Of a stretch of 64,000 nucleotides of DNA, positions 1 to 9,158 are shown piece after piece. Under the pieces are notes generated by a model. That model saw only the letters and a list, made by a program, of their open reading frames with translations, did no database searches and was not told the origin of the DNA. The first letter of the stretch is position 1. Each line of letters starts with the position of its first letter. A program made the translations under genes and the position numbers. Source of the DNA: Bacteroidales bacterium (GTDB lineage Bacteria > Bacteroidota > Bacteroidia > Bacteroidales > ML635J-15); contig QKHS01000004.1 of NCBI GenBank assembly GCA_003249955.1, positions 34,100-98,099 on the forward strand, read 5' to 3'.

Positions 1-372
1 GAATCCGATTTGCAGCAATAATCCGGACAAAACCATAATTATTCCGGAAAATAAAAGCATACAGTTTGTCATAAATTTATTAATAATTCTTTTTTTGACT
101 CTACCTGTTTCCTTAATATTTTTGTCAGTAACCGAAAAAGCTCCATAATTGCATGTGTCAACGCATTTCAGACATCCCGAACATTTGTTATGTTCAATAA
201 TAACGGCGTGTTTATGCCATGGTAAATCAATTTTGCCGATAATCTGTTCAGGGCAGTTTTCAATGCATTTACGACATGCTTTACATTTTCGGGTGTCAAG
301 TTTGATGAAATGGGTTTCGGTATGTTTGCGGTTGAAGAACAGATGTCTCATATCTTTCGGGTTTTTCGTCAT
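1..372 (-). CDS. 4Fe-4S ferredoxin-domain membrane protein, DUF4405-like (3' end cut by window)
   Basis: Open reading frame on the minus strand starting at the ATG at 370-372 and running off the left edge (124 codons visible). Two ferredoxin motifs are readable near the N-terminus: CKACRKCIENCP and CSGCLKCVDTC, enough for two [4Fe-4S] clusters. A hydrophobic stretch (CMLLFSGIIMVLSGLLL) follows at the end of the visible part, resembling the first helix of DUF4405-type cytochrome b-like membrane domains. I infer a soluble electron-transfer head on a membrane electron-transfer domain. The Crp/Fnr gene ends 62 bp upstream on the same strand, so the two may be co-transcribed. The exact family cannot be settled without the missing C-terminus. 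Confidence 0.75.
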   Translation of the reverse strand, partial: MTKNPKDMRHLFFNRKHTETHFIKLDTRKCKACRKCIENCPEQIIGKIDLPWHKHAVIIEHNKCSGCLKCVDTCNYGAFSVTDKNIKETGRVKKRIINKFMTNCMLLFSGIIMVLSGLLLQIGF

Positions 373-434
373 TGTTTTTGCAAAAATGCATAAACGAAGT
401 GCACTATGACGATAACAATTGTTAAGAAACAAAA

Positions 435-989
435 CTATTTTCTGTTTCTTATTCTGCTTAACGAAATAGGGGTAATGCCCAGATATGAAGCTATATAATG
501 TTGCGGAACCCGTTTTATAATATCAGGATGATTTATGATTAAATCTTCGTAACGCTCTTTTGGACTGTCTTTAATACGAGACAGAAAAAGCCGGGCATAA
601 TTTTTAAATCTTTGAAACATGAGTTTCTGAAAACCTTCGTTTAATTCCGGATAAATCAGAAGAAGCTCTTCAAAAGTGGCTTTACTGAAAGATATTATGG
701 TGCAAGGTTCAATACTTTCTATTGAAAATAAGCTTGGTTCGGCACTGAAAAAGCTATCAATAGAAGCTACAGCCTGTCCTTCAAAAAAGAATTGCATAGT
801 TATATCTTTACCGTCCTTGTTAAACCACATGCGTAAGCAGCCTTTTTTTATAAAATGAATGCTTTTGGATATTTCACCTTCATTCAGCAAAATCGTTTTT
901 GCAGGAATCTCTCTTTCCTGAATAATTTCGGGAAATTTTGCCAGAGTTGTTTTGTCTTGTTTTATTTTATCAATCAGTTTATCAAGCAT
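435..989 (-). CDS. Crp/Fnr family transcriptional regulator
   Basis: A 184-residue protein with an N-terminal cyclic-nucleotide-binding-type beta-roll (about residues 20-115, with IPAKTILLNEGE and FFFEGQAVASIDSF) and a C-terminal winged helix-turn-helix ending in VPQHYIASYLGITPISLSRI, the usual Bacteroidota Crp/Fnr recognition helix. It has no N-terminal cysteine cluster, so it is not an Fnr-type Fe-S sensor, and it lacks a convincing cAMP-binding arginine motif; its effector is unknown. It sits upstream of and in the same direction as the ferredoxin/membrane protein gene, which suggests it controls that redox gene. Confidence 0.85.
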   Translation of the reverse strand: MLDKLIDKIKQDKTTLAKFPEIIQEREIPAKTILLNEGEISKSIHFIKKGCLRMWFNKDGKDITMQFFFEGQAVASIDSFFSAEPSLFSIESIEPCTIISFSKATFEELLLIYPELNEGFQKLMFQRFKNYARLFLSRIKDSPKERYEDLIINHPDIIKRVPQHYIASYLGITPISLSRIRNRK

Positions 990-1300
990 AATCTTTTTGT
1001 TTGATCTGCAAATTGTGTGTTACATATTTCTTAAAAATTCTGAGAGTATTTTTAGAATTCAATATTATAAATTTATTTAAATACTTCATAATTATTGCAG
1101 CTTAAAACAGGAAAAATTATGTTCATGAAGAATCTAGGCTGATTTTTTTCATTTTATCATTGTTATGTGTTTTTCTTGGATGAACGGTATTAAAGTGTAA
1201 TCGCTATCTTTCTGAAAATCAGTATGATTTTAATCGTTTTTTTATTTTGTCGTTTTATAATTTTTGTAAATTGCACTAAAATATTTTAACCCTGAATTTT
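990..1300. other. Intergenic region, no gene seen
   Basis: About 310 bp of very AT-rich sequence between the Crp/Fnr gene (minus) and the C10 peptidase gene (plus), so it must hold both promoters. I see no ORF, RNA gene or perfect TAnnTTTG element with good spacing. Confidence 0.6.
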
Positions 1301-4243
1301 ATGACAAAGAGAATAATATTATTAAGCATTTTAATTTTGATAAATGTTGTTTTCAACACAATATTTTGTTCTCCTGTTTCAATTTCTGATGCGCAGAAAA
1401 TTGCAACCAGATTTTATTTGCAGCAAAGATCTGATGTTACCGGTGCTGCAATAACATCAACCAAAGTATTTAGCTCTGGGAATAATGATTTGATTTCTGT
1501 GTTTTCATTTAATACGGGTGGATTTGTTGCATTGTGTCTTGATAATAGTTTTAAGCCTGTTCTGGCATATTCTTTAACAGGAAATCACGATTTGCAAAAA
1601 TTTCCTGAAGCTGCCGAAAAATGGTTCTCGGATATTGCTGCCGGGCTTAATGATGCTATAAATTCGGGTAAATATGAGAATGTCCTTAACGAAGATTGGT
1701 TACTTATCGACAACGGGGAATTTCCGCTTTTGGCAAATAAATCAGGTTTGTTGACAACTCCTGATTGGGGACAGGGCTGTTATTACAACACTATGTGTCC
1801 GGTTGACGATCTGGGGGAATGCAGTCATGCTGCAACAGGTTGTACCGCAACTGCTATGGCAATGATTATGAAATACTGGAATTATCCACAGTTTGGGGTA
1901 GGTTCTCATTCTTATGAATCGCAGTGGTACGGTACATTAACGGCAAACTTTGGCGAAACAGAATATGTGTGGGCTGATATGCCGGATATTGTTACAGAAG
2001 AAAACCCGGCAGTTGCAACATTGATGTATCATTGCGGGGTTTCTGTTGATATGGGTTATACAGGTACCACCTCAGGTGCGGCAATTTCACCAGCCGCCTT
2101 TTTTAACTATTTCAGATATTCACATAATGCTGTTTTGGATCATCAAAACAATTACACATGGACAGAATGGATTGCATTACTTGAGAATGAAATTGACAAC
2201 GGTCGTCCTGTTCTCTATGCAGGTTGGGAAGAAATGCTTCTGATGGGACATTCATTTGTATGTGATGGTTACGATGCTTCGGACTATTTGCATTTTAACT
2301 GGGGTGGTGACGGTTATGGAAACGGATATTTTCTGGTGCCTGATGAAATTGCTTTTCCTGCAAATAACATGATAGTCAGAAATTTGTATCCTGCTCCTGA
2401 TTGTGATGTGAACGTGTCGGGCATTACCGCTCCTTATGATCACACTTTTACAGGACCTGCGGCAATAAAGGTAGTTGTGGAGAATTACAGTAATGCTCCT
2501 TTAACAAATATCCCTATAACTTATTCTGTAAATAATTCGACACCTGTAACAGAAATAATTACAGAAACAATTGAAGTAAACGGAACTCTTGAATATGAGT
2601 TTGCTGCCCAGTTTGATTTTTCACAGAATCCCGGTATGCTTTATAATGTAAAAGTATATTCGGAACTTGCCTGTGATGCTTATCGCGAAAATGATACAAC
2701 CGTAACAGAGATACTAAATGTTTCGTGTGCGTCGGCCCCATACAGCACCGGTTTTGAAACGGACGAAAGCCGCGACGGATGGTTGTTTGAAGATTCGAAC
2801 AATGACGGATCGACATGGCATTTTTATTCAGCAGTGGGATCATGTGTTTATTATCAGGGAGGTTCAAATGCGGCAAATGACTGGGTTTTTTCCAGATGCC
2901 TTGAGCTTGAAGCTAATACATTGTACAAACTGAGTTTCAATTATAATTCAACAGGTCAGTATTGGCCGCAAAATTTGGGAGTGTCAATCGGTTCAGGGCC
3001 CGAAAGCAGTTTAATGCTTACAACTCTTGATGAGCTTACAGGTTTTACAAACAGTGCTTATCAGCAAAAAGAAATTATTTTTACTGTAGGAACTACAGAT
3101 TCTTATTATCTTGGTTTTAATTGTTTCAGTGATCCTGACATGAACAATTTAGTGCTTGATAATGTAAATATTGTGGCACTTGATGAGCCGGATGTTGAAA
3201 TGATTGAAATTATTACTCCTCAGTCATCCTGCGAACTGGATAGCGAGATTATTGTAGTTAAAGTCCGTAATATGTGCTCAGATGTTTTAAGCGATATCCC
3301 GGTTTCTTTTAAACTTGATAATGCCGATGTGGTTGAAGAAACAATTACAGGAGATATTGCCCCAGGTGAATATGCGGTTTTTCAGTTCGAAACATTTGGT
3401 GATTTTTCTGCTGTAGGAGCTCATACTCTAAAGGTTTATACCTCTATGTCTGATGACAGTAATTTGCTTAATGATACTCTTGAATTAATTGTTGAAAACT
3501 TTGATGCTTCTTATATTCCTTATTTGTGTGAGTTTGAAAATGCTGCAGAATATGAATTTTATTCTGTCGAAAATCTGAATGAGGATACCTATACCTGGCA
3601 GTTTATTTCATCAGGAGGCCATACCAACCCGGGTTGTGCAAGATATGACTATAATAACTTTGCCGCGGCAGATGATTGGCTGATTACAAAATGTATTTAT
3701 CTTGAACAACAATATGCATATAAACTTGATTTCTGGACTAAAATTGAGGATCCAAGCTGGCCTGAAAATCTTAAAGTTGCAATAGGAGAGGTGCAGAATT
3801 CTGCAGGAATGCTTACGGAATTAGGCGATTACCCTGGGTTATCCAATACCTTATGGCAGGAAAATACTGTAAATTTTACGGTAGGTAATGACGGTTATTA
3901 TTATATAGGATTTTATTGCTACAGTGCGGCACAGATGTTTAACTTATATGTGGATGATATTGAAATTACTCAGGATGGCTTAAACAGTCTCGGTTCAGAT
4001 GATACAGATTCTTTTTCAGTTTTTCCTAATCCTGCAAATGATATGATATATGTTAAAAATGAGAATGATGGAAGCTCTGGTGCTGTAATAGGAATATATG
4101 ATTTGCAGGGCAAAAAGATAATTGAAACAACAATGTCAGGGACGGAAATATCAATAGATATTCAGAATCTTGAAAGCGGGGTGTATTTTGTAAGGCTTAA
4201 CGGAGAATCAGGAATGAAATATAAAAAGATAATCAGGCTTTGA
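1301..4243 (+). CDS. Secreted C10 family (streptopain-like) cysteine peptidase with T9SS sorting domain
   Basis: A 980-residue secreted protease. Signal peptide is residues 1-23. A propeptide of the Spi/C10 type follows (ISDAQKIATRFYLQQRS). The catalytic domain is about 150-365, with nucleophile Cys181 in GCTATAMAMIMKYW and His317 in GHSFVCDGYD, followed by YLHFNWGGDGYGNGYFLVP. Downstream are CARDB-like beta domains (about 370-470 and 650-730) and two jelly-roll-like modules that share the phrases NDW(V/L) and YYLGF/YYIGF, pointing to internal duplication. The last 80 residues (FSVFPNPANDMIYV ... GVYFVRLNGE ... KKIIRL) are a type A T9SS sorting domain, so export through T9SS and anchoring on the cell surface is inferred. 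The active site is intact. Confidence 0.93.
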   Translation: MTKRIILLSILILINVVFNTIFCSPVSISDAQKIATRFYLQQRSDVTGAAITSTKVFSSGNNDLISVFSFNTGGFVALCLDNSFKPVLAYSLTGNHDLQKFPEAAEKWFSDIAAGLNDAINSGKYENVLNEDWLLIDNGEFPLLANKSGLLTTPDWGQGCYYNTMCPVDDLGECSHAATGCTATAMAMIMKYWNYPQFGVGSHSYESQWYGTLTANFGETEYVWADMPDIVTEENPAVATLMYHCGVSVDMGYTGTTSGAAISPAAFFNYFRYSHNAVLDHQNNYTWTEWIALLENEIDNGRPVLYAGWEEMLLMGHSFVCDGYDASDYLHFNWGGDGYGNGYFLVPDEIAFPANNMIVRNLYPAPDCDVNVSGITAPYDHTFTGPAAIKVVVENYSNAPLTNIPITYSVNNSTPVTEIITETIEVNGTLEYEFAAQFDFSQNPGMLYNVKVYSELACDAYRENDTTVTEILNVSCASAPYSTGFETDESRDGWLFEDSNNDGSTWHFYSAVGSCVYYQGGSNAANDWVFSRCLELEANTLYKLSFNYNSTGQYWPQNLGVSIGSGPESSLMLTTLDELTGFTNSAYQQKEIIFTVGTTDSYYLGFNCFSDPDMNNLVLDNVNIVALDEPDVEMIEIITPQSSCELDSEIIVVKVRNMCSDVLSDIPVSFKLDNADVVEETITGDIAPGEYAVFQFETFGDFSAVGAHTLKVYTSMSDDSNLLNDTLELIVENFDASYIPYLCEFENAAEYEFYSVENLNEDTYTWQFISSGGHTNPGCARYDYNNFAAADDWLITKCIYLEQQYAYKLDFWTKIEDPSWPENLKVAIGEVQNSAGMLTELGDYPGLSNTLWQENTVNFTVGNDGYYYIGFYCYSAAQMFNLYVDDIEITQDGLNSLGSDDTDSFSVFPNPANDMIYVKNENDGSSGAVIGIYDLQGKKIIETTMSGTEISIDIQNLESGVYFVRLNGESGMKYKKIIRL

Positions 4244-4259
4244 GATTGATTATCTTTTT
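4223..4259 (+). terminator. Hairpin terminator overlapping the end of the C10 peptidase gene
   Basis: AAAAAGATAATC (4223-4234) pairs perfectly with GATTATCTTTTT (4248-4259); the 12-bp stem starts inside the last codons of the peptidase and its stop codon lies in the loop. The T run is partly inside the stem. It could act on both strands, as the next gene converges. Confidence 0.65.
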
Positions 4260-4284
4260 ATATGATCAGGTATAACTTACTTTT

Positions 4285-5034
4285 CTAATATCTCGTTCCC
4301 CAAAAGTAAGGTCTTTCTTCTTTTTTGCACTGCTCAACATGTTTTCTGATAATCTCGTTGTATTGTGCTTCGCTTATCTTTTTAATTTTCTTTTTATGAG
4401 CTGGCTTTTCAACAATAGTGTCAGTTTCGTAAATATCAATTTTTTCGGCCCTCATTACTTTAGCTCCGTTATTTATATCAATCTCAAGTATAACGCCCGG
4501 TAATCCGCCAAATCTTTCCGGTCCGAAATTGCCGGGCCAGTCAAGAGCAAACCATGCAGTAATTTTGTTCATTTTTATTTCATCGTAATACGATGCATTC
4601 ATACAAATATGTCCGGCAACTTCTTTTAAATCGTTAAGTATTTTCCATTCCGGGTACTGAATGCTGTCCTCAATAACATATAGTTTGTCGAGCATCCTCA
4701 TTACATCATAAGTTTTATTTTCTTTAAGATCCCTGAAAATAAAATATTCATCAGTTCTCCACGAATAACCATAACTTGCGTTATCATCTTTAACATCTTC
4801 GTAGCGTGTACTTTCGGAGTTGAACAGCAAAAAACTTTTTTCAGTGTACTCGGAATCGTTTCCCCACATGTATTGGTAATGTTCTTTACGGCTTTTGTCT
4901 AGATAATCCACAGCCATGAGTTTTTTTATCCAGTCATGTGTTACCGTATAATGAATTTTTCCACTGGTATTTTGAGCCCAAATTGCTGAACCTGTCATCA
5001 TAATGGCCATTGTAAAAATCAGTATTTTTTTCAT
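4285..5034 (-). CDS. GLPGLI family protein
   Basis: A 249-residue protein with signal peptide (MKKILIFTMAIMMTGSAIWAQ) and the signature ERFGGLPGVILEI near residue 180, the motif that names the GLPGLI family of Bacteroidota (DUF-type, function unknown). The body fits the family, including the substitution of a DYLDKSRKE segment early and AWFALDWPGNFGPERFGG before the signature. It lies 110 bp downstream of the outer-membrane barrel gene on the same strand. GLPGLI genes are commonly found beside TonB-type receptors, and co-expression with that gene is inferred. Confidence 0.88.
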   Translation of the reverse strand: MKKILIFTMAIMMTGSAIWAQNTSGKIHYTVTHDWIKKLMAVDYLDKSRKEHYQYMWGNDSEYTEKSFLLFNSESTRYEDVKDDNASYGYSWRTDEYFIFRDLKENKTYDVMRMLDKLYVIEDSIQYPEWKILNDLKEVAGHICMNASYYDEIKMNKITAWFALDWPGNFGPERFGGLPGVILEIDINNGAKVMRAEKIDIYETDTIVEKPAHKKKIKKISEAQYNEIIRKHVEQCKKEERPYFWGTRY

Positions 5035-5144
5035 CTGTTGTCGTTTTTTTATTTTGTTAGTCTGTAGCTTTTTTGTTAAAAATGTTTTGTTATGCAGTTT
5101 CAGATATTATCATGGTCTGGTTTTACCTGCACGGATTTTAGTTG

Positions 5145-7967
5145 CTAAAACATTCCTCTGCCTTTTTTCATTTTTGTCTCAAATCCTTTTAGGTTGTATG
5201 ATACGCTGAGCATAAAATATCTTGCCAAAGTTGGTGACGATGTGTATGCAGTGTAATTGACAGCAGCATATTGTTGCAGATAAAGTCTCTGATTTAGCAG
5301 GTCGAATGCTGCCAGACGTAATTCAAACCTGTTTTTGGCCCCGATAATTTGTCGTATTGAAGCGTTTACAATCATTATGTTTTTGTCATAATTTAGTTTG
5401 TCATTCTGATATACATTCCAGCTTAAATTGCTCTCGAAGTAAGACTTTTTGGCAAATTGCCATTTTAATCCTGCGTATGTACTGAAATTGCTGATTTGTT
5501 GATTCTGGTTTGTCTGAATAGAGTATTTTACATTATTATCCGATACAGAACCAGAAAAGTTGAAATCCAGTTTTTTGCCTGCAGTAAGGTTTATTCCGAG
5601 CCTTGCGGAATAGTAGTCGGAGTTGGTAATATTTTTTGTTCCGTTTATGTAAACCGGGTTTTCATCATATTTTACCTGTCCGTTTAAGTTAATTGTTAAA
5701 ATGGTTTTTATAATTGGCATACTTCCCCAGAAATAAGAAGAGAAACTGCTGCCGCCTTCAACATTTTCGGGTCTGGAGTGGGTTACATAGCCCAATCCTT
5801 CTACAAAATCAGTATATTGGTTGTAAACAATTGTGCTTTCATTTATACTGTAATTTGCATACAAGGAAATACTTCTGAAACTGGCCTGACTCCAGTAATG
5901 CATGTTTGCCGAAATGTCATGAGACAGTTCAGGAACCAGATCTGTGTTCCCTTCAACCTGATAAAGCGGATTGTTAAGAGTGATGATAGGTTGTAACTGT
6001 GTCAGAGACGGTTCGTTGACATTGTATGAGTAATTAATGTCGAAGCCCAGATTACTTGGGAATTCATAATTTGCCGAAAAGTATGGGATGAAGTTTTTAT
6101 AGCTTTTTGGCGAAACAGAAATAAAGTTATCAGATCCTTCTATAAGTGAAAAAATTCCGCCCTGGTCAATAATCTGATATGCTCCGCCTATTGCAACATT
6201 TAATCCCTCGTATCCGTAATTCAGGCTTGAACCTATACGATTATAGTTTACTGTCTGATCGTAGAAGTTACACAGGCTGTCAATTCTTACGTAATTATCA
6301 AGAACATTATTTGCGACTTTTCCGGATTTGTCAGAATTTGAAGAAAAGTTGTAAAAGTTCATAAGAGAAAGGCGTTTGCCTAAAGGCTCTACATAAAGAG
6401 CACTTGACTTGTATAAATTTCCGTTGGTAATGCTTTCGTTTAGTAATTTTATCTGCTCTTCGGTGGTGGTTGCCATATAAAAATTGTTTATGTTATCGGC
6501 AAGTTGTTCCGAAGAATTATTGTTAACATTGGCAGCACCACTTATGGCAAATACACGGCCTTTCTTTTTAAAGTCGTGTTTGTATAGTCCGAACATATTT
6601 ACGGAATATGCACTGTTGTCAGTACTGTCGTTTAGTGTGTTGGAGTTAATGTCAATAAAGCCAGGGGTCTGATAAAGCTGGGATTGAATCTTTTCTCTTG
6701 AAAGACCCGATATTCTCGAATCAATTTTAAAAATGGCAGTATTTGTAGAGTCAAATTCTATTTCAACCCTGGAATTAATACTGTGAGCATTGTTAAACTG
6801 ATTGAAGTTAATGTTTTCGTCCATGTTATATGAGGTGTCGGGCAGAAAAGTGTATTTTTTTGTTATCTGATCGTACTGCAAATCTGATTGGTTATAAAAA
6901 TATCCCAGATTAAATTTGACTTTTTTGTTAAAGTAATTGTAGTTTGTACCTGCACCTGCATTTTTTGTAAATCCGCGGCCATCATAATTACTTCCCATTA
7001 TTGAATAGGTCATATATCTGAAACGGCCTCCGCCGCCACTGAATCCAAAGTCTCCGTTGTCGTAATCCGAATATGCGGAGTTTCCTTTAAATTCGGAATA
7101 ATCATCCCAGTTTACTCCGGTTTCGTTCATATTATTTCCATAACCAATGAATGATAACTGCGAGGTTTCGTTAAACCGGTTGAAACTTCCACGTGCAGCC
7201 CAACGATCGTCAGTTCCGCCGGCAATAGTGGCTTTACCGAAATAGCCTTTTTTATATTCGTCTTTCAGTTCAAGATTCATTACTTTGTCCTGAGAGCCTT
7301 CTTTTATACCAGTAAGCCTTTGTTGTTCCGATTTGTCATCATAAACCTGAACTTTGGAAATTGCTTCGGCATCAAGATTTTTTGTTACAGTAGTTGGATC
7401 ATCACTGAAAAAAGTTTTCCCGTCAACATAAATTCTTTTTACGTCTTTTCCCTGTGTCGATATATTTCCGCTTGCATCAATGTCTATACCCGGGAGACGG
7501 CGAAGTAAATCTTCGACAGTTGATCCCGGCGGAACTTTAAACAACCTGGCATCGTATTCAACGGTATCTCCATGAATGAACAAAGGTGCCTTGGCAGATT
7601 TTATAACTACCTCCATCAATACTTCGGCAATAGGCTCTACTTTGATTAAACCAAGATTTACATTCGTAACCGAAGAAACCGGAATGTCTATTTGTAACGG
7701 CATAAAGCTGATATGGGAAATCTTTAAAATACAACCCGTATTTTTTACATTTTTGAATGTAAAATAGCCATCACTGTTGGTAGTGGTGTAATTTATCAAT
7801 GTTGAGTCTTTACTGTTAAGCAGCATTATTGTTGCCGCCGGAACAGTTTCTCCAAGCGTGTCCTTTACTTGCGCGGTAATTGAAATGTGCGAAACCTGCT
7901 GGGCAGTAACAGATACCGAAAAAGAAAAAAACAAAAAGATAATCCATGGAACTTGTAAATGCTTCAT
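5145..7967 (-). CDS. Outer membrane beta-barrel protein of TonB-dependent receptor type with carboxypeptidase-like N-domain
   Basis: I start at the ATG at 7965-7967, since it opens a good signal peptide (MKHLQVPWIIFLFFSFSVSVTAQQ); the ORF can extend 20 codons further upstream. The mature protein begins with a CarboxypepD_reg/CnaB-like domain (VKDTLGETVPAATIML ... GYFTFKNVKNTG), then a plug-like region (TVEDLLRRLPGIDIDASGNIS, KRIYVDGKTFFSDDPTTV, AISKVQVYDDKS), then a long barrel of alternating aromatic/polar strands. The C-terminus (KKGRGMF) is basic and lacks the classical terminal TonB-receptor strand signature, typical of the 'outer membrane beta-barrel family' branch paired with GLPGLI proteins. 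No TonB box is obvious. Substrate unknown. Confidence 0.85.
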   Translation of the reverse strand: MKHLQVPWIIFLFFSFSVSVTAQQVSHISITAQVKDTLGETVPAATIMLLNSKDSTLINYTTTNSDGYFTFKNVKNTGCILKISHISFMPLQIDIPVSSVTNVNLGLIKVEPIAEVLMEVVIKSAKAPLFIHGDTVEYDARLFKVPPGSTVEDLLRRLPGIDIDASGNISTQGKDVKRIYVDGKTFFSDDPTTVTKNLDAEAISKVQVYDDKSEQQRLTGIKEGSQDKVMNLELKDEYKKGYFGKATIAGGTDDRWAARGSFNRFNETSQLSFIGYGNNMNETGVNWDDYSEFKGNSAYSDYDNGDFGFSGGGGRFRYMTYSIMGSNYDGRGFTKNAGAGTNYNYFNKKVKFNLGYFYNQSDLQYDQITKKYTFLPDTSYNMDENINFNQFNNAHSINSRVEIEFDSTNTAIFKIDSRISGLSREKIQSQLYQTPGFIDINSNTLNDSTDNSAYSVNMFGLYKHDFKKKGRVFAISGAANVNNNSSEQLADNINNFYMATTTEEQIKLLNESITNGNLYKSSALYVEPLGKRLSLMNFYNFSSNSDKSGKVANNVLDNYVRIDSLCNFYDQTVNYNRIGSSLNYGYEGLNVAIGGAYQIIDQGGIFSLIEGSDNFISVSPKSYKNFIPYFSANYEFPSNLGFDINYSYNVNEPSLTQLQPIITLNNPLYQVEGNTDLVPELSHDISANMHYWSQASFRSISLYANYSINESTIVYNQYTDFVEGLGYVTHSRPENVEGGSSFSSYFWGSMPIIKTILTINLNGQVKYDENPVYINGTKNITNSDYYSARLGINLTAGKKLDFNFSGSVSDNNVKYSIQTNQNQQISNFSTYAGLKWQFAKKSYFESNLSWNVYQNDKLNYDKNIMIVNASIRQIIGAKNRFELRLAAFDLLNQRLYLQQYAAVNYTAYTSSPTLARYFMLSVSYNLKGFETKMKKGRGMF

Positions 7968-8220
7968 ATTGTCTGAATTATAAAAACCAACAAAATAACG
8001 GGCAGACACTATGATATTATTGTACAAAAATTAAATTTCTATATGAAATATTTTATAATGTCCTGTAGTACAATAGTTTATCTTTTAATCTGCAGTTTTA
8101 TAATAAAAACAAAATTAGAAATATAAAATTAAAGGGAGAGTGTTGTTAAAGAAATTAACAAAATTTTAAGAGATTTAAATTTTGCATTGGGTTATACATG
8201 GTTTTTGCAATAAAACTTAA

Positions 8221-8502
8221 ATGAGTTTTAGCAATACCGGGTGCCTGAAAGAACTTGAAGAAAGTACAAAATGGGTTCCGGCTTACGAACTTATCAAGCG
8301 CATAAAAAAACAGGAAGCAGAACTTAGAAAGGAAGCCGTAAAAATTGCTAAGGAAAAAGGAGAAAAAGACGGAATAAAAAAGGGTAAAATTGAAGGAAAA
8401 CAGGAGGAAAAACTGGGAATTGCAAAACAAATGAAAGGTTACAGCCTTAATGACATTATAGAACTTACCGGACTTACCAGAATCGAGATTGAAAGGCTGT
8501 AA
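8221..8502 (+). pseudogene. Truncated C-terminal remnant of an Rpn-family (PD-(D/E)XK) nuclease/transposase
   Basis: The 93-residue ORF has no nuclease domain. It contains only the charged, Lys/Glu-rich linker (IKKQEAELRKEAVKIAKEKGEK) and the final IAKQMKGYSLNDIIELTGLTRIEIERL-type helical tail (read in two parts: residues 66-80 and 80-93) that ends Rpn-type recombination-promoting nuclease/putative transposase proteins. The family is normally around 250-320 residues, so about two thirds is missing. A second, shorter copy of the same linker lies 717 bp downstream. I call it a decayed gene; the ORF could still be expressed as a small protein. Confidence 0.65.
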
Positions 8503-8507
8503 ATAAA

Positions 8508-8535
8508 ACAGGCTGTACCAAAAGAAACAGCCTGT
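8508..8535 (+). terminator. Hairpin after the Rpn remnant
   Basis: ACAGGCTGT (8508-8516) is the exact reverse complement of ACAGCCTGT (8527-8535), with a 10-nt loop. The following CCTTAATATTG is only weakly T-rich, so termination strength is uncertain. Confidence 0.55.
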
Positions 8536-8556
8536 CCTTAATATTGTCTCTGTTGG

Positions 8557-8910
8557 TTAATTTGCAGAAATAACAATTAAAACAATCATAAAAACCCAGA
8601 TTAATAATAAACTAAATGTGATTGTTTTGGTGTTTTTTTTAATTTTTTTGATATCCTTCAGAAGCTTATAATACCTATGTTTATTATCATCTGAAAGTTC
8701 TGTATTATCCAAAAACTCTTTAAATTCTTCCAAAAGTAAAAAAGTCCCTACCCCAGTTCGGATTTTGTCAGTTTTTAAAATACATTTTACCTTATATATT
8801 AAAATATTCATTTTAAAAAATAGTATTCCAATATATATAAACCCTAAAAAAGTTAAAATTATAATTGTTATAAAAATATTATCATTCATATTCGCTATTG
8901 AATTACCCAA
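8557..8910 (-). CDS. Small two-helix membrane protein, unknown
   Basis: A 117-residue ORF, not recognised. Helix 1 (about 11-33, IFITIIILTFLGFIYIGILFF) and helix 2 (about 97-115, ITFSLLLIWVFMIVLIVI) frame a charged central segment (FLLLEEFKEFLDNTELSDDNKHRYYKLLKDIKKIKKN). A start at the second Met (8889) is also possible. It is more AT-rich than its neighbours and sits between two fragments of one Rpn-type gene, which suggests it came with, or was left by, a mobile segment. Function cannot be given. Confidence 0.55.
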   Translation of the reverse strand: MGNSIANMNDNIFITIIILTFLGFIYIGILFFKMNILIYKVKCILKTDKIRTGVGTFLLLEEFKEFLDNTELSDDNKHRYYKLLKDIKKIKKNTKTITFSLLLIWVFMIVLIVISAN

Positions 8911-9013
8911 AATTATAAAAAATAAAATGCATACTACCGGAAATATTGATTTTGTTTATAATGTGAGTGTAACTCAGTGGTAAATGAACTATGATATAAG
9001 CATTGCTGGCCAT

Positions 9014-9079
9014 AGCGCATAAAAAAACAAGAAGCCAAATTAAGAAAAGAAGCTGTTAAAATTGATAAGGAAAAAAGAT
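9014..9079 (+). pseudogene. Second, shorter Rpn linker remnant
   Basis: Frame RIKKQEAKLRKEAVKIDKEKR then stop TAA. Over 62 nt it aligns with 8297-8358 with roughly ten differences, most of them synonymous (for example GCA/GCC, CTT/TTA, GTA/GTT). No start codon or other domain is present; it is a gene fragment. Confidence 0.6.
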
Positions 9080-9132
9080 AACATGTAGAACATTAGATTT
9101 TAATCACAGATTTACTTTTCCATGCATTTATT

Positions 9133-9140
9133 TATCTTTG
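9133..9140 (+). promoter_or_regulatory. Promoter -7 element for the FAD/Fe-S oxidoreductase
   Basis: TATCTTTG matches the Bacteroidota sigma-ABfr -7 consensus TAnnTTTG; it ends 18 nt before the ATG at 9159. A partial -33 (TTTA at 9111) is correctly spaced. Confidence 0.65.
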
Positions 9141-9158
9141 TAACTTCAAAATAAAATT

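Noticed and set aside
149..409. Plus-strand 86-codon ORF
   Set aside because: It lies opposite the ferredoxin motifs on the minus strand, which are plainly coding; it is an antisense shadow.
8155..8430. Minus-strand 91-codon ORF
   Set aside because: Phe-rich shadow of the Lys-rich Rpn remnant in the other strand.
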